Source: Pseudomonadota bacterium
Lineage (GTDB): Bacteria > Pseudomonadota > Alphaproteobacteria > Rhizobiales > Xanthobacteraceae
Assembly: GCA_023387735.1 (NCBI GenBank)
Contig: JAEWHP010000003.1
Span: 62,001-126,000 of the forward strand
Length of the DNA stretch: 64,000 bases
Direction of reading: 5' to 3'
Within the stretch, counting starts at the first letter, position 1. Each line of letters opens with the position of its first letter. Below are positions 1 through 8,243 of the stretch, piece after piece. A program made the position numbers and the translations under genes. The notes beneath the pieces are model-generated. The model was not told the origin of the DNA. It searched no databases and worked only from the letters and a program-made list of their open reading frames with translations.

Positions 1-288
1 GGCCTGTCCCGCCGAACGCTTCGTGCCGCCGCCGAAGATTCCCCCGATATTGCTGAAACCGCCCGGCCCGAATGGCGACCAGCCCAGCAGGCCGGCGCCG
101 AAGATGCCGAGCGGGATCGCTACCGCAAGTTCGCCGCGCAGGCCGGTAAAGGCCGCGACCGCGAGCGCGACAACGCCCCCCACGATCTTGATGCCGCGCG
201 CGAGCACGACCGGATTGGCTGCACGAAACATCTGCAGCAGCAAATAAAGCAGGACAACGGCGACGACGCCGGCGATCAGGGTTGGCAT
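1..288 (-). CDS. N-terminal part of a J-domain-type membrane protein (runs off the window)
   Basis: Only the first 96 codons are present; the rest lies left of base 1. The ATG at 286-288 begins MPTLIAGVVAVVLLYLLLQM, a clear membrane helix. A second hydrophobic stretch follows at about residues 35-70, then a Gly-rich linker with FGPGG and GGIFGGGT. This hydrophobic N-terminus with a Gly/Phe linker matches bradyrhizobial membrane-anchored DnaJ-domain proteins, as I remember the family; the J-domain itself would be outside the window. It is transcribed in the same direction as the VWA gene behind it. Another small membrane protein is the alternative. Confidence 0.6.
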   Translation of the reverse strand, partial: MPTLIAGVVAVVLLYLLLQMFRAANPVVLARGIKIVGGVVALAVAAFTGLRGELAVAIPLGIFGAGLLGWSPFGPGGFSNIGGIFGGGTKRSAGQA

Positions 289-354
289 GGCTTCAATATA
301 GTGACTTCTGCGCTGAAAAGCATCGCAGGCCATTCGTAGCGAGCGACGCTGTCA

Positions 355-1122
355 TCACTTCATCTGGCCGATCAATGCGGCCGCGCCGCCTGTGGTTTTC
401 GACAGCCGCAGCAGCGCCTCACGCCCGCCGGCGGCATAGGCCGCTGCGGCGCGCAGCAGTTCGCGCAATTGCGCCGCGGCGCCGGGGTCGAACCTGCACC
501 AGGCGCCGCCGGTCAGCCGCGCAATCTCGCGGAACGCCTGTTCGGCGGTCGCGTCGTGGCCTTCCTGGAACATGAAGACGGGTACTTTCAAGAGGCCGAG
601 TTCGCCCGCCTTGGCGCAGAGATCGTCGACCAGCTCCTCCATGGCGTCGCCGACGAACACCACGGCGCGCACCCCCGACGCCACCGCCTCGCGGCGCGCT
701 TCCGACAGTACCTTGCCGATCTGCGTATTGCCGCCCTGGCAATCGATCTTGCTCATTAGCCGGGCCAGTTGGGCGGAGTCAGAAATCCAGCCCGTGGCCC
801 GGCATTCGTTCAGGCCGCGATAATAGACCAGGCGGATGTCGAGACTACCCAACGCCGCCGCCTCGCGGAACATGTCGGCCTGCAGCGTGCAGGCCATGTC
901 CCACGTCGGCTGCCGGCTCATGGTGGCATCGAGCGCAAATACCAGCCGCCCCCGGGCACCGGCGCGGTGCGGCGACATTTCCCGCGCCCTGGCGACAAAG
1001 GCGGCGATGTCTTCGGCCGCGGATGTCCTCGCCTCCGGTAACGGACGCGCGTTGCGCGCCTCGGCCCCTTGCGCCGAGGAGACGTCGCCTTCCGACTTCG
1101 GTTTGATGGGTTCGCCAGCCAT
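355..1122 (-). CDS. VWA-domain protein, cytoplasmic
   Basis: A 255-residue protein with a von Willebrand factor A fold. The first strand reads LVFALDATMSRQPTWD, where DATMS stands in for the classical metal-binding DxSxS, so the metal site looks degenerate. A later strand, AVVFVGDAMEE, supplies the usual acidic loop. No signal peptide or membrane helix is visible. The ATG at 1122 is preferred over an upstream TTG at 1134. It lies upstream of the J-domain-type gene on the same strand, so the two may be co-transcribed. Its partner and function are unknown; VWA proteins generally act in protein-protein contacts. Confidence 0.75.
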   Translation of the reverse strand: MAGEPIKPKSEGDVSSAQGAEARNARPLPEARTSAAEDIAAFVARAREMSPHRAGARGRLVFALDATMSRQPTWDMACTLQADMFREAAALGSLDIRLVYYRGLNECRATGWISDSAQLARLMSKIDCQGGNTQIGKVLSEARREAVASGVRAVVFVGDAMEELVDDLCAKAGELGLLKVPVFMFQEGHDATAEQAFREIARLTGGAWCRFDPGAAAQLRELLRAAAAYAAGGREALLRLSKTTGGAAALIGQMK

Positions 1123-1222
1123 GAGCGCTCGCAATTGTGCAGCAGGCTCTATGTGGGCCGGCGCCCGAGGCTGGTCAATGCGTCCAAAGGCGATCCCGGC
1201 GGGACCCGGGCGGTCGCAGCCG

Positions 1223-2119
1223 TCAGTTGGTCACCGGCTTGTTCTTCGGCGCCGGATTGCTGGCCAGCGGGGTCGAGAGCGGCACCGGTCCCGGGCTCGA
1301 ACTCAGCACATCAGGCACCTTGGTCGGCACCGGCTTGAGCGCGCTCTTGTCGGCATCGTCGAGGAACTTGTCGAGCATCGACTGGATCGACGATTTGGCG
1401 GCGTCGGGTCCGGTATCGCGCATGTCGTTGTGCTGGAAACCGGTGTTGACGACCGTGATGCCCGACTGCTCGCACTGCTCGTCGTCAGGCACGACGCCAG
1501 GGTCGGCCTTGAAGTGCGTATCCTTGGAGCGGAACGACAGGATCTTGAACTTGCCTTCGGTCAGGAACGGCACGCGCAGATTGTCGAGCGTCACGACCTT
1601 CTTGATCTCGTCCGGATATTCCTTGGCGAAATACATTGAGATGTCGCCGCCCATCGAGTGGCCGACCATCGTGACCCTGTCGTAGTCGGCGTTGGGCTGG
1701 ACCTTCTTCATCTGCCCGATGGCGAATTGGATGTTGGCAACGCCGCGCTGAATCTGCGGCAGGCGGCCGACATAGAGCTCGCCGACCTTGGTTACCATCG
1801 GCGGATCGGTCGGCAGGTCGTGCTGCGGAGCGATCGCGAGGTAGCCGCGCCACGCGAAGATGTTGGACAGGAACGAGTACTCGGTGCTCTTGACGGTGTT
1901 GCCGTGGTTGAGGATCGCAACCGGCAATTTGATCAGACCGGCGTTGGCCTGCATTTCCTTGTCGCGACGAACGGCAACGGTGACCGCAACCAGGCGATTG
2001 TCGCGCGCGGGATCGTGGAATGCGATCGTCTCATGGCGGATCGCCCACTTGGTCGCGGTGAAATACCCGACGGCAACCAGCACGGAGAGTGAAAGCAGAA
2101 TGAGTATTCCACGTTTCAT
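1223..2119 (-). CDS. Membrane-anchored or secreted alpha/beta hydrolase
   Basis: A 298-residue protein. The N-terminus MKRGILILLSLSVLVAVGYF is a signal anchor, so the catalytic domain should face the periplasm. The nucleophile elbow is GHSMGG with the catalytic Ser, preceded by the strand DRVTMVG. NHGNT fits the oxyanion region, and a late QHNDM may carry the catalytic His. The last 45 residues are Pro/Ser-rich and probably disordered. The ATG at 2119 is chosen because GAGGCGAAA precedes it; an in-frame TTG at 2137 is the alternative. Substrate is unknown; esterase or lipase-like activity is inferred from the fold only. Confidence 0.75.
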   Translation of the reverse strand: MKRGILILLSLSVLVAVGYFTATKWAIRHETIAFHDPARDNRLVAVTVAVRRDKEMQANAGLIKLPVAILNHGNTVKSTEYSFLSNIFAWRGYLAIAPQHDLPTDPPMVTKVGELYVGRLPQIQRGVANIQFAIGQMKKVQPNADYDRVTMVGHSMGGDISMYFAKEYPDEIKKVVTLDNLRVPFLTEGKFKILSFRSKDTHFKADPGVVPDDEQCEQSGITVVNTGFQHNDMRDTGPDAAKSSIQSMLDKFLDDADKSALKPVPTKVPDVLSSSPGPVPLSTPLASNPAPKNKPVTN

Positions 2120-2186
2120 TTTCGCCTCGCGCCCCAATTCAGGGCCATCCCATGTTCAGGACTCTTCGGTCCTGTTCTTAATGATA

Positions 2187-2208
2187 TATGTCACGGTGGA
2201 GTGACATA
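2187..2208. promoter_or_regulatory. Perfect inverted repeat, TGT-N12-ACA type
   Basis: TATGTCAC and GTGACATA form perfect 8-bp arms around a 6-base spacer, 68 bases upstream of the hydrolase ATG. The core TGTCA-N8-TGACA satisfies the TGT-N12-ACA pattern described for the photosynthesis regulator PpsR/CrtJ. It is equally a plausible operator for another dimeric regulator. The symmetry is directly visible; the identity of the regulator is not. Confidence 0.45.
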
Positions 2209-2474
2209 AAGGCCAAATCTTGTGTATTGACCGCCTTATCGTTGTGCGCTGCACCTATCCATTGTGCAGATGCTCAAAGGGCGCAATTTCCGACCTCCTT
2301 TATCTTAGGACGCCTCCAGCCAAGCTTTGGTTCGAGGTTTCATTAAAAGTCTATGGAAACCCGCTTGCTCGGTCGTTTGTTCCACGGCCGGCCTGGCACG
2401 GCAACCCCGTACGATACCGGAACGAGGCTTCGCGGGGGTCCACCAGTCCGCAGTGAGCGGTATCCGGCTCCCTC
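2209..2474. other. Intergenic stretch without a recognised feature
   Basis: Space between the hydrolase promoter region and the nirD stop. Short open frames here lack any family signature, and no convincing hairpin with a T-run was seen. It presumably carries the end of the nirBD transcript. Confidence 0.5.
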
Positions 2475-2804
2475 TCAGCCGGCGAGCGTTGCCTCGCGCA
2501 GCGACAGCCACACCATGCCATTCTCGACCTTGGTTGGATGCACGCGGGTGCACCCGGTGTCCGGGGCGACCGCCTCGCCGCTCGCCAGCTCGATGACGAA
2601 ATTATGCAGCGGACAGGTGACGCGCTTGTTGTGGACGATGCCCTGCGACAGCGGTCCGCCCTTGTGCGGACAGCGGTCGTCGAGCGCGAAAACGTCGTCG
2701 TCAGCCGAACGAAACACGGCGATGTCCCCCGACGCGGTCCGCACCACGCGCGAGCCGAGCCTTGGAATATCGTTCAGGGCTCCGATTTCGATCCAGCGGG
2801 TCAT
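2475..2804 (-). CDS. nirD: Nitrite reductase [NAD(P)H] small subunit
   Basis: A 109-residue Rieske-fold protein, full length for NirD. The two ligand-type segments read CPHKGG (about residue 45) and CPLHNF (about residue 64), so both Cys-x-His boxes are complete, although many NirD proteins lack some ligands. It partners the large subunit in the cytoplasmic six-electron reduction of nitrite to ammonium for nitrate assimilation. The start codon overlaps the nirB stop by 4 bases, which indicates translational coupling. Confidence 0.93.
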   Translation of the reverse strand: MTRWIEIGALNDIPRLGSRVVRTASGDIAVFRSADDDVFALDDRCPHKGGPLSQGIVHNKRVTCPLHNFVIELASGEAVAPDTGCTRVHPTKVENGMVWLSLREATLAG

Positions 2805-5260
2805 GCCAGCTCCAATTCAGCCATCGGCGCGAACTCGTTGCGATCGACGCCGCGCTGGGCGCGCTCTGCCCACGGGTCGCTCTGCGAGAACTGCTGCGAA
2901 TAGGCGAAACGATCGTGAAGCGCCTTGCGGTTGTCGACGTCCTCGACCACCTGCTTGCGGATGGCATCGAGGCCGACGCGGTCGCACCACTTGTACATGC
3001 GCTCCAGGTACCAGCCCTGCTCGCGATAGAGCTGCGTCACCGCCGCGATCACCTCGAGCGTCTCGTCCTCGGTGGCAACCTTGGCGAGGAATTCCGTCCC
3101 CTTGATATGAAGCCCCGCCGCTCCGGCGAAGTGAATCTCGTAGCCGGAGTCGACGCAGATCACGCCGACGTCCTTGCAGGTCGCCTCGGCGCAGTTGCGC
3201 GGACAGCCGGATACCGCAAGCTTCACCTTGGCCGGCGTCCACGAGCCCCACATGAATTTTTCGATTCTGACGCCGAGTCCCGTCGAATCCTGGGTACCGA
3301 ACCGGCACCATTCCGAACCGACACAGGTTTTCACGGTGCGCAGGCCCTTGGCGTAGGCGTGGCCCGAGACCATGCCGGCCTCGTTGAGATCGGCCCACAC
3401 CGCCGGCAGATCCTCCTTCTTCACGCCGAGCAGGTCGATGCGCTGGCCGCCGGTCACCTTCACCGTCGGGATGTTGAACTTGTCGGCGACGTCGGCAATG
3501 GCACGCAGTTCGCTCGGCGTCGTGACGCCGCCCCACATCCTCGGCACCACCGAATAGGTGCCGTCCTTCTGGATGTTGGCGTGCACCCGCTCGTTGATGT
3601 AACGCGATTGCTGGTCGTCGCGGTATTCGCCGGGCCAGGTGGCGAGCAGATAGTAGTTCAGCGCCGGACGGCAGGAGTGGCAGCCGTTGTCGGTCTTCCA
3701 GTCCATGAACCGCATGACGTCCGGGATGGTCTTCAGGTTCTGCTCGACGATGACGCGGCGGACGTCGTCGTGGCTGTGATCGGTGCACTTGCACAGCGGC
3801 TTGACCTTCGGCGCCGTCGAATAGTCGCCGCCGAGCGTGAAGGCGAGCACCTGCTCCACCAGCCCGGTGCACGAGCCGCAGGAAGACGACGCCTTGGTGT
3901 GGGCACGGACGTCGTCGAGCGTGAACAGCTTCTTCTCGGTGATCGCCTTGACGATCGTGCCCTTGCAGACGCCGTTGCAGCCGCAGATTTCGGTGGCGTC
4001 GCTCATCGCGGCGACCGAATTCTGGCCGGCGTGGCCGCCGTCGCCGAGATTGGCGGCGCCGAACACCAGCCGTTCGCGCATTGCCGATACGTCGGTGCCG
4101 TCGCGCAGATGCTGGAAATACCAGGGACCGTCGATAGTATCGCCGTAGAGCACGGCGCCCACGATCTTCTTATCGCGCAGGATGATGCGCTTGTAGACGC
4201 CGCGGTTGGCGTCCTGCAGCACGATCTCCTCCTTGTCCGGTCCCGGCGCGAAATCCCCGGCGGAGAAAAGGTCGATCCCGGTCACCTTCAGCTTGGTCGA
4301 GACCACCGAACCGTCATAGGTGGCAAAGCCCTTCATGGCGAGGTGGTTGGCGCAGACCTTGGCCTGGTCGAACAGCGGCGCGACCAGACCGTAGGTCTGG
4401 CGGCGGTGCTGCACGCATTCGCCGACGGCGTAGATGCGGCCGTCATAGGTCTGCATGGTGTCGGAGACGACGATGCCGCGCTCGCAATGCAGTCCGGCCT
4501 TCCTGGCGAGTTCGAAATTGGGCCGGATACCGACTGCCATCACCACGAGATCGGCCGCAAGCTCCGAGCCATCGCCGAAGCGCACGCCGGTGACGCGCCC
4601 CTCGCCCAGGATCGCCTCGGTCTGTGCCGGCATCTTGAACACCATGCCGCGTTCTTCCAGCGACTTGCGCAACAGCCCGCCGGCGACGGCATCGAGCTGT
4701 CGCTCCATCAGCGTGTCGAGCAGATGCACGACGGTGACGTTCATGCCGCGTTTCATCAGCCCGTTGGCGGCTTCCAGGCCGAGCAGCCCGCCGCCGATCA
4801 CCACCGCATTGCGGTGGCTGGTGGAAGCTTCGACCATGCGCTCCACGTCATGGATGTCGCGGAAGCCGATCACGCCGGGGAGATCCTTGCCCGGCAGCGG
4901 CAGCATGATCGGGTTGGAGCCGGTGGCGATCAGCAGGCGATCATAGGGCACTCGCTCGCCGGCGGCGGTGACGACCTCGCAGGTGCGGCGGTCGATCATC
5001 GTGACCGTTTCGCCCTTGCGCAGCGTGATGTTGTTGTCGTCGTACCATTGCACGGTGTTGAGCATGATGTCGTCGACGGTCTTCTCGCCGGCGAGCACCG
5101 GCGACAGCAGAATCCGATTGTAGTTGCCGTAGGGCTCGGAGCCGAAAACGGTGATGTCGTAGAGATCCGGCGCGCGCTCAAGCAGCGCCTCGACGGTCCG
5201 GATGCCGGCCATGCCGTTGCCGATGACCACCAGTTTTTGCTTGCTTACCTTCTCGAGCAT
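2801..5260 (-). CDS. nirB: Nitrite reductase [NAD(P)H] large subunit
   Basis: An 819-residue assimilatory siroheme enzyme. In order: an FAD/NAD-binding region with GNGMAG near residue 11 and GGGLLGLEAA near 152; a BFD-like [2Fe-2S] region with CGCNGVCKG near 425 and CGSCTG about 35 residues later; and a C-terminal sulfite/nitrite reductase domain. That domain carries TCVGSEWC (about 645) and GCPRNCAEATC (about 685), which supply the [4Fe-4S]-siroheme cysteines. The ATG at 5260 follows GAAAGGCAG. No nitrate reductase or transporter gene is adjacent. A sigma-54-like element lies upstream. Confidence 0.96.
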   Translation of the reverse strand: MLEKVSKQKLVVIGNGMAGIRTVEALLERAPDLYDITVFGSEPYGNYNRILLSPVLAGEKTVDDIMLNTVQWYDDNNITLRKGETVTMIDRRTCEVVTAAGERVPYDRLLIATGSNPIMLPLPGKDLPGVIGFRDIHDVERMVEASTSHRNAVVIGGGLLGLEAANGLMKRGMNVTVVHLLDTLMERQLDAVAGGLLRKSLEERGMVFKMPAQTEAILGEGRVTGVRFGDGSELAADLVVMAVGIRPNFELARKAGLHCERGIVVSDTMQTYDGRIYAVGECVQHRRQTYGLVAPLFDQAKVCANHLAMKGFATYDGSVVSTKLKVTGIDLFSAGDFAPGPDKEEIVLQDANRGVYKRIILRDKKIVGAVLYGDTIDGPWYFQHLRDGTDVSAMRERLVFGAANLGDGGHAGQNSVAAMSDATEICGCNGVCKGTIVKAITEKKLFTLDDVRAHTKASSSCGSCTGLVEQVLAFTLGGDYSTAPKVKPLCKCTDHSHDDVRRVIVEQNLKTIPDVMRFMDWKTDNGCHSCRPALNYYLLATWPGEYRDDQQSRYINERVHANIQKDGTYSVVPRMWGGVTTPSELRAIADVADKFNIPTVKVTGGQRIDLLGVKKEDLPAVWADLNEAGMVSGHAYAKGLRTVKTCVGSEWCRFGTQDSTGLGVRIEKFMWGSWTPAKVKLAVSGCPRNCAEATCKDVGVICVDSGYEIHFAGAAGLHIKGTEFLAKVATEDETLEVIAAVTQLYREQGWYLERMYKWCDRVGLDAIRKQVVEDVDNRKALHDRFAYSQQFSQSDPWAERAQRGVDRNEFAPMAELELA

Positions 5261-5394
5261 GGTCTGCCTTTCAATCCGACGACACCCCTCGGCGACGCGA
5301 CACGCGTCGTCGACGATGGAATAATGCTGGGAGTTTTGGGGAGCCCATCCGCGGGCGGCTGACCGTCATCGATGACGACCGATAGCCGCATTAC

Positions 5395-5411
5395 TTCAAA
5401 CTTCATGCCAA
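5395..5411 (-). promoter_or_regulatory. Possible sigma-54 (RpoN) promoter for nirBD
   Basis: On the minus strand the bases TTGGCATGAAGTTTGAA resemble the RpoN consensus (TTGGCACG, four bases, then TTGCA). The GG at -24 is kept, but the usual GC at -12 is GA. It points toward nirB and would give a leader of roughly 125 bases. Nitrogen-controlled RpoN/NtrC expression of nitrite assimilation is well known, but the -12 mismatch keeps this tentative. Confidence 0.35.
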
Positions 5412-5675
5412 CTTGGCGCAGGTAATTCCGCGAGCAATATCAACCGCTTTTTCGGCCCAGCTAAAGTGCCCCGGTGTAGGCAGCGCACAAAAAAGCACCA
5501 GCCTGCGCGTTTGAGTGGCTTAAGGTCTTGGATGCGGAATGCCGGAAGCGCGCACAATTCCAGCTGGAGCCGGCCCTTCCTGCGATCAGCCAGAACCCTC
5601 CGGCCGGGCCCAACAGCGGCCCGTTCCGGATGACCGTCGTTCAGCCGCGATAGGCAGAAATCTCAAGCGGAGCGT
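5412..5675. other. Intergenic region upstream of nirB
   Basis: Between the nirB promoter candidate and the mipZ stop. It contains GTGC direct repeats near 5485-5497, seen as GCAC on the plus strand, but no palindromic NtrC site. No gene or terminator could be supported. Confidence 0.45.
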
Positions 5676-6611
5676 TCAGGCGCTGACGATGTCGCCGAAG
5701 ATATCGTGGACTTCCAGCGGCTTGTCGACCTGGGTGAACCATTCGGCGCGGTTGGCGGCACGGCGGCGGCCACGCTCGTCGAGCGGCAGCTTGAGCTGAC
5801 GCAGGAGGCTCGTCACCTCCTCGCGCGCCGTCACGTGTCCCATGCTCGGCCGCGTGCCCAGCGTCGCCTCGTCGATGTCGTCGAGCGCGGTCAGCCCGCG
5901 CGGGAAGAATTCGCGGTAGACCACCCGCTCCGCAAACCCGTCGATCGAACGGAAGCCGAGCCGCAGCGAGAGTTCCTTCAGGCCCTCGGCGACGAGTTGC
6001 TTGTTGCGCGAGCCGATCATCGACAGGCGGTTGCGCACCACGATCCAGTCGGTCGTGGTGCCGTCGACCTGCCGCCGCTTGCGCCGGACGTCGCGCACCA
6101 TCTCCGCGTAATGGCTCTCCCCGGTCACTGAATAAGTGGCGGGGTCAACGGTGCCGAGCACGTCGACGTCGAGGAAGCTGTCGTTGATCGGCGTGACCAG
6201 CGTATCGGCCATCGAATGCGCCAGGCGCATGAGATAAGAGTCGGAACCCGGCGTGTCGATGACGATGAAATCGTAGGCGCGTTCGACCGCGCTCACCGCT
6301 TCCATGAATTGCTGGAACTCGGAATTTTCATTATCGGCGATCTGCATCGTCTCGCCGAGCTTGATGCAGTAGTGAACCGGAATTTCGAGATCGAGACCGG
6401 TCCGGCGTGCCCATGCGTTGCGGTTGCCGATGTAGCGGGTGAAACTTTGCTGGCGGCAGTCGAGGTCGATGGTCGCAACGCGCTGTCCAGCCTTCATCAG
6501 GGCGACGGCGATATGCAGGGCGGTAGTGGATTTTCCTGACCCGCCCTTCTCGTTGCCCAGCACCACGACGTGCGCTGAACCGGACTGCCCCTGACTCGCT
6601 TGAACCAACAT
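5676..6611 (-). CDS. mipZ: MipZ, ParA-family cell-division positioning ATPase
   Basis: A 311-residue P-loop ATPase. The deviant Walker A is GNEKGGSGKSTTALH near residue 20, and the Walker B-type segment YDFIVIDTPG lies near 115. In alphaproteobacteria MipZ forms a polar gradient with ParB and inhibits FtsZ away from midcell. Length and the N-terminal GNEKGGSGKS fit MipZ rather than plasmid ParA, and no parB is adjacent. It diverges from panC; the 294-base space between them must carry both promoters. Confidence 0.9.
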   Translation of the reverse strand: MLVQASQGQSGSAHVVVLGNEKGGSGKSTTALHIAVALMKAGQRVATIDLDCRQQSFTRYIGNRNAWARRTGLDLEIPVHYCIKLGETMQIADNENSEFQQFMEAVSAVERAYDFIVIDTPGSDSYLMRLAHSMADTLVTPINDSFLDVDVLGTVDPATYSVTGESHYAEMVRDVRRKRRQVDGTTTDWIVVRNRLSMIGSRNKQLVAEGLKELSLRLGFRSIDGFAERVVYREFFPRGLTALDDIDEATLGTRPSMGHVTAREEVTSLLRQLKLPLDERGRRRAANRAEWFTQVDKPLEVHDIFGDIVSA

Positions 6612-6905
6612 GACTCGTTCCCCGTTGTCATCTTCAAATCAACGCGCCGCTTCGGTCAAGTGAAATGCGCGACGACGTGCGCAAATCGCGCAACGTGTGT
6701 CTTCATGATGAATCGCCGTCGGTGCTTCGAGCACTTCGACAGTCGGCGACGACTCAAACGCCGCGCGTGCGCCTTGCTCTCGCGTCGAGCTGCCGCAAGT
6801 TTGCCATTGCTGAGTTATCTTGGCGGCAACGCGCTCGCCTTATAAGGTCGGCCTGCCCGCCGAAGCCCCGGGGCCCGTGCCCTAACCGCAAGAGATCCAT
6901 TTCCG

Positions 6906-7757
6906 ATGTCGCGAAGTCCCATGGTCGTCCGTACCGTTCCCGCCTTGCGCCGCGCCACCGAGGCGTTGCGGGCCCGAAAGGCCACCATCGCGCTGGTGCC
7001 GACCATGGGAGCGCTTCACGACGGGCATGTGTCGCTGGTGCGGCTCGCCAAGCGCCGGGCGCAAAAAGTCATCGTTTCGATCTTCGTCAACCCGGCGCAG
7101 TTCGCGCCGACCGAGGATTTCGGTTCCTATCCGCGCACCTGGAAATCAGATGTCGCCAAGCTCGCCGCCGAGAAGGTCGACCTGATCTGGAATCCGGACG
7201 TCAAGGCAATGTATCCGGACGGCTTCGCCACCCGGATCGTGCCCGAGGGTCCGGCCGTCGCCGGTCTGGAGGATCGCTTCCGGCCGCATTTCTTCGGCGG
7301 TGTCGCGACCGTGGTCGGCAAGCTGTTCACCCAGTGCCGGCCGGACGTTGCGATCTTCGGCGAGAAGGACTTTCAGCAGTTGCGGGTGGTGGCGCAGATG
7401 GCGCGGGATCTCGACCTCGGCGTCCGGGTGATCGGCTCGCGCACGGTGCGCGAACGCGACGGGCTCGCGATGTCCTCGCGCAACGTCTACCTGTCGGCGG
7501 AGGAACGGCAAACGGCGACGACGCTGTACCGCGCCATGAAGGAGAGCGCCAAGCGGCTCAAGGCTGGCGAGGACCTGGAGACCGCCATGGCACCCGGTCG
7601 CGAGATGATCGAAGGTGCCGGCTTCGTGCTGGATTATTTCGAGGCCCGGCATGCCGAGACGCTGGCGCCGGTTGCCTCGGTCAAGGACGGCCCGGTGCGG
7701 ATCCTGGTCGCGGCCAAGCTCGGCAAGACGCGCCTGATCGACAACATCGGGGTTTAA
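6906..7757 (+). CDS. panC: Pantothenate synthetase
   Basis: A 283-residue enzyme that joins pantoate and beta-alanine with ATP to make pantothenate, the coenzyme A precursor. Family hallmarks are LVPTMGALHDGHVSL (the HxGH nucleotide site), SIFVNPAQF (pantoate site), FGEKDFQQL and the late MSSRN segment of the KMSKS-like loop. Full length. No panB is visible in the window. It converges with the DUF1489 gene with only 5 bases between stops. Confidence 0.96.
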   Translation: MSRSPMVVRTVPALRRATEALRARKATIALVPTMGALHDGHVSLVRLAKRRAQKVIVSIFVNPAQFAPTEDFGSYPRTWKSDVAKLAAEKVDLIWNPDVKAMYPDGFATRIVPEGPAVAGLEDRFRPHFFGGVATVVGKLFTQCRPDVAIFGEKDFQQLRVVAQMARDLDLGVRVIGSRTVRERDGLAMSSRNVYLSAEERQTATTLYRAMKESAKRLKAGEDLETAMAPGREMIEGAGFVLDYFEARHAETLAPVASVKDGPVRILVAAKLGKTRLIDNIGV

Positions 7758-7762
7758 TCCCG

Positions 7763-8203
7763 TCAGAGCAGCCCGAGGTCGCGCAATTCGCGGCGCATCG
7801 GCTCGGGCATCGCGGCCACGCTGGCGGCCGACGACTTCGTGAGGTCCGGCGGCACGGCGTCCTCGGTCAGGTATCGCCAGCCCTGGAACGGGCGCATCGG
7901 TCGCGGCGAAACGGCGAAGACTTTTGGCTGCATCACCAGGCGGCACCGGCCGATGCCGTCCTTGTCGCGAAACGGCTCGATGGCGATGATCTTTTCGCGG
8001 GCGGCGATTTCACCCTTGATCACCCAATAGAGCGAGCCGCCGGCTAGCAGCTCGCCATCGCGCTTCGGCGTCATCCGCGTGACGTGGACGTGGCGAAGCG
8101 GCAGGCCCTTCCTTTTGGCGGTTGCCATGCGTTCGGCAACCCAGCCCTTGAGTTCCTTGACCGACTCGCAGCCGACGGCAAGCTTGATGAGATGAAGCGG
8201 CAT
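7763..8203 (-). CDS. DUF1489 family protein
   Basis: A 146-residue protein of a conserved alphaproteobacterial family without known function. Recognisable segments are LHLIKLAVG at the start, HVTRMTPKR, GGSLYWVIKG in the middle and FQGWRYL near residue 115. The ATG at 8203 fits the family N-terminus (MPLHLIKLAVG) better than the upstream start at 8227. No membrane segment or signal peptide. Confidence 0.85.
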   Translation of the reverse strand: MPLHLIKLAVGCESVKELKGWVAERMATAKRKGLPLRHVHVTRMTPKRDGELLAGGSLYWVIKGEIAAREKIIAIEPFRDKDGIGRCRLVMQPKVFAVSPRPMRPFQGWRYLTEDAVPPDLTKSSAASVAAMPEPMRRELRDLGLL

Positions 8204-8243
8204 GATCCCGCCGATGTAGCGGCCCACGCACGCTTTGAAAAGA

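Noticed and set aside
2762..5362. An 866-codon open frame on the plus strand opposite nirB
   Set aside because: It is the antisense shadow of nirB: His/Asp/Val-rich, with no family motif, while nirB is complete on the other strand.
5480..5500. NtrC site before nirB
   Set aside because: The GTGC words are direct repeats, not the inverted GCAC/GTGC pair required.
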